Below are positions 58,673 to 64,000 of a stretch of 64,000 nt of DNA, one piece after another. A model generated the notes under the pieces. That model searched no databases and was not told the origin of the DNA. It was given only the letters and a program-made list of their open reading frames with translations. Source of the stretch: Streptomyces hiroshimensis (GTDB lineage: Bacteria; Actinomycetota; Actinomycetes; Streptomycetales; Streptomycetaceae); NCBI RefSeq assembly GCF_014650335.1, contig NZ_BMUT01000003.1:352549-416548 (forward strand), in the 5' to 3' direction. Position 1 is the first letter of the stretch, and every line of letters begins with the position of its first letter. A program made the position numbers and the translations under genes.

Positions 58673-60415
58673 ATGTCCCGAATACGGCCTCGCATACGGC
58701 CTCGCATACGGCTCCGGAGATCCGCCGCCCTGACCGCGACGGCAGGCGCACTCGCCTGCCTGGCAGCTGTCGCCGTTCCGTCCACCTCCGCGGCCGCCCC
58801 CACCCACGGCGACGCCTGTACGATCCGCCCCGCGGAGAAGAACTCCCAGGCACCGCTCAGCTGTCTCGGCGTCACTGCCTCCCTCGACCGCCTGCCCGCC
58901 GTCGGCGAACGGGCCACCCTCACCGTGAACGTCAAGGCGCAGACCGGCGTCGAGCACGCCGGCCTGTCCGTCCAACTGCCGCCCGCACTCGAGATGACGG
59001 GCGGGAACTCCGGGTTCGCCGCTCCCACGACGGACACCTTCGGTCAGCGCACCAGCCGGATACTCGCCCTCACCCCCGGCACCCGGACTCTCACGCTTCA
59101 GGTCAAAGCGGTCGCCTCCGGCCCCGTCCAGATCCAGGCGGACATCAGCGACATCGACCGCCCCGACCCGAGCCGCGCCGGACACGGCTCGGTGGAGATC
59201 ACCGTCGGCAAGACCAAGGGCTCTTCCGCCAAGGGCATCTCCATCACCAAGGCCGACGCGACCTCGGCCCACGGACCCATGCCCGACGGCCGCAAGGCAC
59301 GCCCGGTCGCTCCCAAGGCCCCTGCCCCCGCCCCCGCCCCTTCATCCGGCTCAGGCCCGTCCTCGCCCCGCGCCACCGCCTCGGCCGGCGCCACCGCACA
59401 GGTCTGCGTCAGCGGCGCCTACCGCAACCGCTTCCAGTCCGCTGAGGGCGGCAGCTGGAACGGCAAGGCCGACCGGGACGAGCCGGTCAGCAACGCCAAC
59501 ATCACCCTGTGGGGCAAGCCCACCGCCAACAGCGGTACGCAGAAGCTCGCCACGGGGATGACCGGCAACGGCAACGGCACGTTCAACCTCTGCTACTCCC
59601 CCACCACCTCCGTCACCTCCAAGGTCTGGGTGGAGTTCCAGACGCAGGCGGGCGGCATGTGGTCCGTGGTCGACGGCAACGGCCGCCTCTACACCACCGC
59701 CACCTATTCGCTGGACAACATCTCCCGCAGCACCAGCCTCGGCAACGTGTACGCCAACGCCGGGCAGAGCCGGGCCTGGCACGCCCTCGACACCCTCAAC
59801 AAGCTGTGGTGGAACAGAGGGTCCACCACCACCTGCTGGGCCGGCAGTCAGCAGGGCGACCGCTGCACCCCCATCACCGTCCAGTGGTACCCCGGCTCCA
59901 CCGACGGGACGTACTGGACCGCCGGCGAGGACAAGATCCACCTCGCGGACAACGACCCCGACTCCGAGCACACCACCGTCCACGAGGCGGGCCACGCCCT
60001 CATGGGCAAGCTCTACAAGGGCTGGTGGCCGAACGTCACCAACTGCTCGCCCCACTACGTCAACCGCACATCCTCCACCAGCTGCGGCTGGACCGAGGGC
60101 TTCGCCAACGCGGTGGCGTTCCACACCTTCAACGACACCACCTACTACTGGGGCAACGGCAGCTCCCTGAACCTCGCCAATGACCGCACCACGACCGGCA
60201 TCGACGCAAGCGACGCCTGCGAGGCCCGCGTCGCCACCGCGCTGGTCGACCTGTGGTCCCAGATCGACGGCGGGTGGACGAAGAGCAACACCATGATGAC
60301 CAGGACCTGGCAGTCCAGCTTCCGCGAGTACTTCCTCACCGACCGGCCCGACTACGGCCTGGACACCGGCGCCAAGGCCAGGAACATCCTCTACAACCAC
60401 ACCATCCAGTACTGA
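58673..60415 (+). CDS. secreted zinc metalloprotease (HEAGH) with N-terminal accessory domain
   Basis: A 580-residue exported protein; AGGAAGG spacing favours ATG 58673 over ATG 58667. The signal peptide has a tandem Arg-rich n-region ([14 protein letters not shown]) and cleavage near SAAA. Residues about 45-185 form a beta-rich domain, then a Pro/Ala linker ([13 protein letters not shown]), a transthyretin-like domain ([13 protein letters not shown]...), and the catalytic part with His437-Glu438-AGHALMG and a third ligand downstream ([11 protein letters not shown]). It resembles secreted actinobacterial zincins of unknown substrate. It could act in activation of secreted proenzymes, for example the transglutaminase 46 kb away, but this is speculation. 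Confidence 0.85.
   Translation: MSRIRPRIRPRIRLRRSAALTATAGALACLAAVAVPSTSAAAPTHGDACTIRPAEKNSQAPLSCLGVTASLDRLPAVGERATLTVNVKAQTGVEHAGLSVQLPPALEMTGGNSGFAAPTTDTFGQRTSRILALTPGTRTLTLQVKAVASGPVQIQADISDIDRPDPSRAGHGSVEITVGKTKGSSAKGISITKADATSAHGPMPDGRKARPVAPKAPAPAPAPSSGSGPSSPRATASAGATAQVCVSGAYRNRFQSAEGGSWNGKADRDEPVSNANITLWGKPTANSGTQKLATGMTGNGNGTFNLCYSPTTSVTSKVWVEFQTQAGGMWSVVDGNGRLYTTATYSLDNISRSTSLGNVYANAGQSRAWHALDTLNKLWWNRGSTTTCWAGSQQGDRCTPITVQWYPGSTDGTYWTAGEDKIHLADNDPDSEHTTVHEAGHALMGKLYKGWWPNVTNCSPHYVNRTSSTSCGWTEGFANAVAFHTFNDTTYYWGNGSSLNLANDRTTTGIDASDACEARVATALVDLWSQIDGGWTKSNTMMTRTWQSSFREYFLTDRPDYGLDTGAKARNILYNHTIQY
58679..58714 (+). repeat. three 12-bp tandem repeats in signal-peptide coding region
   Basis: CGAATACGGCCT, CGCATACGGCCT and CGCATACGGCTC lie in tandem and encode the [12 protein letters not shown] n-region of the metalloprotease signal peptide. 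Confidence 0.85.
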
Positions 60416-60553
60416 TCGATCAGCACCTGCACGGCAAGCTCGTGCGCCCGTTCCCACCCCCCGTGCCGTGACCGCCCTGGTCCCGGCACGGGGACGTCCC
60501 ACAGGTCCTGGGCGGGACGCAGGAGTTCGAAGGCGAATGCTCCCGCCGCTGCC

Positions 60554-61653
60554 GTGCGGCGGGACCGGGGCGACCGCCCCGCCGCGCTGAACGCGCAATG
60601 GCACCGCCTGGCGGTCGAGCACGGGCTGATCGGCGAAGACGGCACCTTCCTCATCGACGTCGCCACGAGGACAAGGCCCGGCTTGTCGTCGTGGACCGCG
60701 TCGAGGAGCACCGCGAAGCCGCAGCGCAGGCCGAGGCGCGGGAGACCCCCGAGGAGCGGGAAGCCGCCTGGGACGCCCTGTTCCGCCGGCTCACGCCCAC
60801 CGAGCGGCTGCGCCGGGAGTGGGCGAACGGGCTGGCGTTCAACGAGGCGGCGGACGAGGAGGTGCTGACGCGGCTGACGGGCCTGACGTCGCACCACTTC
60901 TGGCGCGACCTCCCGGCCGCAGTGATCGACGCAGCCGTCGACCACCCGTCGTGGAGGGTGCGCGGCGCACTCGTCGGCGACCCCGACCCCCGCGTCCGCG
61001 CCGAGGCCGCCCTGCTGCCCGGCCTGCGCGCCTCCCTCGCCTCGAACCCCCACCTGGACCCGGACCTCGTCACCGCCCTCGCCGACGACGAGGACGACGG
61101 CGTACGGTTCCAGGTGTCGGTACGGCCCGACCTGACCGAGGAGCAGCGCGCCGCCGTCCGCGTCGACATCGACCCGAGCGGCATACGCCGGGAGCTCGCA
61201 TGGGTCAGGGCGCTCCACGGCGACCCCGAGGCCATGCGCCGCTGCGCGGCCTCCTCCCGCCTGCTGGTGCGCAGCGGCGCCGCCCGCGCCAAGCGCCTTC
61301 CCCCGGACGCCGTTGCGCTGCTCGCCCGGGACGAGGACCGCGTCGTGCGCCTCTTCCTCGCCGAATTCTGCGACGACGCCCCGGCCGACATGCTCCTGGA
61401 GGTGTGGAGCTGGTGGAGCGGCAGCCTCTCCCATCCCGGACGGCCTCGCACGCACCCGAACTTCCCGCGCCGGGGCCTCCTCCGCTACGCCGAGGTGGCG
61501 GGCGCCGGGTCCGCCGCTCAGGAGGGCGGGCGGGCGGCGTCGAAATTCCGGGAGGCCGCCCCTGCCCACCTGCGATCATGTGCCGGTGATACCGAGCACC
61601 ACCGCACCCGCGCCCGCACCCGCGCCCTCCCTGATACCGGCCTTCGCCGGTGA
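60554..61653 (+). pseudogene. LRV/HEAT-type repeat protein with a frameshift
   Basis: A GTG at 60554 opens RPAALNAQWHRLAVEHGLIGEDGTFLIDVA. The sense then jumps to another frame near 60660: HEDKARLVVVDRVEEHREAAAQAEARETPEERE, LTSHHFWRDLPAAVIDAAVDHPSWRVRGALVGDPDPRVRAEAALLPGLRASLASNPHLDPDLVTALADDED and so on. The second part has LRV/HEAT-like 24-residue helical repeats. A one-base deletion explains the break. The 3' end overlaps the next gene in another frame and appears shortened. Either it is a pseudogene or there is a sequencing error. Confidence 0.6.
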
Positions 61654-62314
61654 CTTCGAGGCCCATCTGACCGTCCTCCCGCCCGCGACCACCGGGGCCG
61701 ACCAGGCCCTCCAGCGGTACGCGGCGGCCCACGGGATGAAGTTCACCGACATTCTGCTGGACCGCGGCCGCACTCCAAGCCAGCCGATGCTCACCCTGCG
61801 CCGGTCCGGCGCGCTGCCGGACGTGCGAGGGGCGGTGAACGGCGCGGCCCGGGGGCTGAACGGCGCCGGGTTCACGGTCGTACGGACGAAGATCGAGGCG
61901 GCCCCGTGGGCCGACGGGGTGCCGGAGACCGACGCGGAGGCGGCGGTTCTCGGGGCGCGCTACTACTTTGAGCACCACCTGAAGCTGCTGCTCACCCCCG
62001 GTGCGGACCTCGTGGCGCTGGCCGGCCTCGCCGCCGCCCACCGCGCGCACTTGTCGCGCAACGCCCGCCGGGTGCGCGCCGACGGCCGCGCCGAGCGGTT
62101 CGTCACCCAGCGCTGCCGCGCGGTCGGGCGCCGGACGGCCGGGGCCCGGCTCGACGCCCTGGTGGCGGCCGTGCGGGCCGGCAGGCACACCGTCATCTCC
62201 GAGGAGCGGGAGTTCGTCGTCCACGACAGCGACGAGTCGCTCGACGCGGGCTGGATCGACGAGACCGGCGCCATCGGTGGCGCGGGCCGGGACGGAGAGG
62301 GGACGGGCGCATGA
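61586..62314 (+). CDS. uncharacterised partner of an AbiEii-type nucleotidyltransferase
   Basis: A 242-residue protein with a GTG start in CCGGTGATACCGAGC. FEAHLTVLPPATT near residue 18 and ARYYFEHHLKLLL near residue 125 contain HxTx- and HHLKL-type segments that recall 2H phosphoesterases, though the second motif is not canonical. A basic region (AAHRAHLSRNARRVRADGRAERFVTQRCR) follows. Its stop overlaps the ATG of the AbiEii-like gene (ATGA), so the two are coupled, like a toxin-antitoxin or accessory-toxin pair. The role is unknown. Confidence 0.7.
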   Translation: MIPSTTAPAPAPAPSLIPAFAGDFEAHLTVLPPATTGADQALQRYAAAHGMKFTDILLDRGRTPSQPMLTLRRSGALPDVRGAVNGAARGLNGAGFTVVRTKIEAAPWADGVPETDAEAAVLGARYYFEHHLKLLLTPGADLVALAGLAAAHRAHLSRNARRVRADGRAERFVTQRCRAVGRRTAGARLDALVAAVRAGRHTVISEEREFVVHDSDESLDAGWIDETGAIGGAGRDGEGTGA

Positions 62315-63606
62315 CGACGACACCGTGGGAGCGGTTCCGGTACGGGCCGTGGGACGCCGAAGTGGTCGTCCCCCAGCTGCCGCCGGAGGAGGAGACCCGG
62401 GCGAAGCGGGACCTTCCCCGAACGCTCCTCCCCGTGCCGGGCGAAGGCGTGGTCCAGCACCCGGTGTACGACCCGGCGGCCAACCACCACGCGCTGGGCA
62501 TGCGGCTGAGCGAGCCCGAGTTCACCGACCCGGGAACCGGCGACGCCTGGTACACCGCCCGGCGCCGCGCCCTCGGCCTCACCCTCGCGGCGGTCGCGGA
62601 CACCCCGTGGGCGGAGCACCTGGTGCTGCGCGGGAGCGTGCTGCTCAAGGCGTGGTTCGGGGACGCCGCCAGGGAGCCGGGCGACCTGGACTTCGTCGTC
62701 GTGCCCGACACCTGGCAGCTCGGCGACGCCCGTACCAACACGATGCTGGAGGAGATCGCCCGGGCCGCCGAGGAACGCTCGCGGAAGGCCGGGAGCCCGG
62801 TGCGGTTCGACGCGGCGGGCGCGGTGAGCGACGAGATCTGGACGTACGACCGAGTGCCGGGTCGCCGCCTCGTCCTGCCCTGGACGGCCGTCGCGGACGG
62901 TGTGCCGCCCGGCACCGTCCAGCTCGACTTCGTCTTCAACGAGACCCTGCCCGCCCCGCCCGTACGGACCGAGGTACTCCCCGGGGTGCCGATGCCGGCG
63001 GCGAGTCCGGAGCTCTCCCTCGTATGGAAGCTCCTGTGGCTGGTGACGGACATGCACCCCGAGGCCAAGGACCTCTACGACGCCGTGCTGCTCGCGGAAC
63101 ACGTCCGTGTCCCGTACCCGCTCCTGGAGCGGGTGCTGGCAGAGGCGGACGAGCCCGCGAATCTCAGCTGCATCCTCTACCACGCGACCGAGGCCGACTG
63201 GGACGAGTTCGCCAAGGACCACGCGGCCCTCGCCGAGCACGGGGAGGCCTGGCTGACGCGCCTGATCGTCGCCCTCGCCCCGGGGTTCCACCCGGAGGAG
63301 GACGACACCTACGCGCAACTGGCCGCGGCCTTCGTCCACACCACGGACATCCTCCGGGGCGAGCGCGAGGCGGGCGGCACGGCAGCCGTCGAGGAGTGGC
63401 TCGCCGCGCGTTCGCTGCACTGCATCGAGGCGCTCGTGGCAGTCCGTGAACTCCTCGGCCGCGAGGAGCACACCCTCGACGAGGCCGCGGAGGTGCTGGC
63501 GTCCTTCCGTGAGACGCGCGACGACCGTCCGCGTCACCTTTACCGGAACGGCTGGCGCGGCGACGCTTTCCGGACCGCCGCCCGCCTGGGGGCCGCTGGC
63601 ACCTGA
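62311..63606 (+). CDS. AbiEii/AbiGii-type nucleotidyltransferase (toxin-like)
   Basis: A 431-residue protein. The nucleotidyltransferase core is AEHLVLRGSVLLKAWFGDAAREPGDLDFVVVPD (about residues 102-133), with GS at 108-109 and Asp125/Asp127 as the metal-binding pair, followed by TVQLDFVFNETL (third acidic residue) and the helical LVWKLLWLVTDMHPEAKDLYDAVLLAEH signature typical of AbiEii family proteins. AbiEii toxins modify tRNA 3' ends and abort phage growth. Here no classic AbiEi antitoxin is present; the coupled upstream gene could take that role. The extra 80 N-terminal residues are unrecognised. Confidence 0.82.
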   Translation: MTTTPWERFRYGPWDAEVVVPQLPPEEETRAKRDLPRTLLPVPGEGVVQHPVYDPAANHHALGMRLSEPEFTDPGTGDAWYTARRRALGLTLAAVADTPWAEHLVLRGSVLLKAWFGDAAREPGDLDFVVVPDTWQLGDARTNTMLEEIARAAEERSRKAGSPVRFDAAGAVSDEIWTYDRVPGRRLVLPWTAVADGVPPGTVQLDFVFNETLPAPPVRTEVLPGVPMPAASPELSLVWKLLWLVTDMHPEAKDLYDAVLLAEHVRVPYPLLERVLAEADEPANLSCILYHATEADWDEFAKDHAALAEHGEAWLTRLIVALAPGFHPEEDDTYAQLAAAFVHTTDILRGEREAGGTAAVEEWLAARSLHCIEALVAVRELLGREEHTLDEAAEVLASFRETRDDRPRHLYRNGWRGDAFRTAARLGAAGT

Positions 63607-63609
63607 TGA

Positions 63610-63888
63610 TGCCGTGCGACCGAGCCGAACCTCGTCCACGACGAGGGCCTCTTCGTCGGCGACCTCGGCCGACGAACCCTGCCTGATCCTGGGAAGCCGG
63701 GTGACACCGGCGGCCGCGTAGCCGGTCCGGGCGGCCCTGCTGGAAGCACGCCCGCAGGGCTGAGCACCCGCCAGCTCGTCGCCGCCACCCGTATGACGCC
63801 GTGGAAAGCCGCGCGCGGAATCGAGCATCTGCGGGACATCGGCGCGGCCGAGCACTTGACCCCGACCCTCGGCCGGCTGACCCGGTGA
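63610..63888 (+). pseudogene. possible C-terminal remnant of an HTH protein
   Basis: In frame 1 the end reads GLSTRQLVAATRMTPWKAARGIEHLRDIGAAEHLTPTLGRLTR followed by TGA at 63886-63888. This has a helix-turn-helix look (Q-x-x-x-A-x-x-x-x-x-W-K-x-x-R-x-I-x-x-L). No start codon fits and the upstream part (LVHDEGLFVGDLGRR...) is unrecognised. It is likely a fragment; bases 63889-64000 show no clear gene. Confidence 0.3.
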
Positions 63889-64000
63889 TCACGGGGACGC
63901 TCGCCCCCGGACCGGGCGAGCTCGTCGGTGGTGGCCGCTCGGCTGAGTGCCACCCCCTCGCCGCCCTCCGGTCAGGAGGTCTTCTGCAACAGCCAGGCGT

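Overview
The window is 64 kb of very GC-rich DNA with dense, often start-stop-overlapping genes, many GTG starts, many Sec-type secreted proteins, F420/flavin-type enzymes and WYL, LysR and TetR regulators. Together with a full prepro microbial transglutaminase and a trypsin-STAND conflict gene, this points to a Streptomyces or close relative. The low operon conservation, the paralogous arrays and the many broken genes suggest an accessory or chromosome-arm region rather than core genome. No rRNA, tRNA, CRISPR array or intact insertion sequence was found.

Layout. 0-6.4 kb: a RiPP-like or peptide-modification operon: an unknown partial gene, a PHP phosphoesterase that reads in frame into a LanB-like glutamylation protein, an MFS exporter and an APH-like kinase. 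6.4-10.1 kb: a LysR regulator divergent from a quinone-oxidoreductase/SnoaL-like pair, then an LLM-class flavin oxidoreductase and an ISAs1 transposase remnant. 10.6-12.4 kb: a small secreted protein and a prepro protein-glutamine transglutaminase. 12.5-17.4 kb (minus): a probable conflict operon, with a 32-codon ORF, a Trypco1-type protein and a trypsin-STAND NTPase-TM-propeller protein. 17.5-21.2 kb: GNAT, bicovalent-FAD oxidoreductase, membrane-anchored ABM-domain protein and nucleoside deaminase.

21.2-31.8 kb is a patchwork of intact genes (VOC, radical SAM, two WYL regulators, a UvrA-like ABC protein, a Gfo/Idh/MocA oxidoreductase) mixed with truncated, fused or frameshifted ones (crotonase tail, VOC and MFS fragments, a TetR without a start codon, a TfoX-like tail). 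The WYL/VOC genes share a candidate palindromic operator.

32.1-40.3 kb holds four consecutive secreted proteins with different N-terminal hydrolase domains (NlpC/P60, DUF1906-like, Rpf-type transglycosylase, endonuclease/exonuclease/phosphatase), each ending in exactly six FG-GAP/VCBS-type repeats. Parts of the repeats are almost identical between genes, implying recent exchange. They look like a set of cell-wall and DNA-degrading enzymes carried on a common targeting or binding tail.

40.9-56.2 kb is one compact operon-like block of very large cytoplasmic-looking proteins: a DUF6603-like protein, two big unknowns, an adhesin-like protein with an Ig/FN3-like part, a glycine-rich phage-tail-fibre-like protein, a second DUF6603-like protein and a 961-residue protein with an HELIHA zinc-peptidase motif resembling M91 effector peptidases. 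I regard this block as the best candidate for an undescribed system. It is followed by a small GH25/DUF1906-like protein, a GAF-SpoIIE phosphatase, a secreted HEAGH metalloprotease whose Shine-Dalgarno is abutted by a perfect 10-bp hairpin, a frameshifted repeat protein, and a coupled gene pair ending in an AbiEii-type nucleotidyltransferase.
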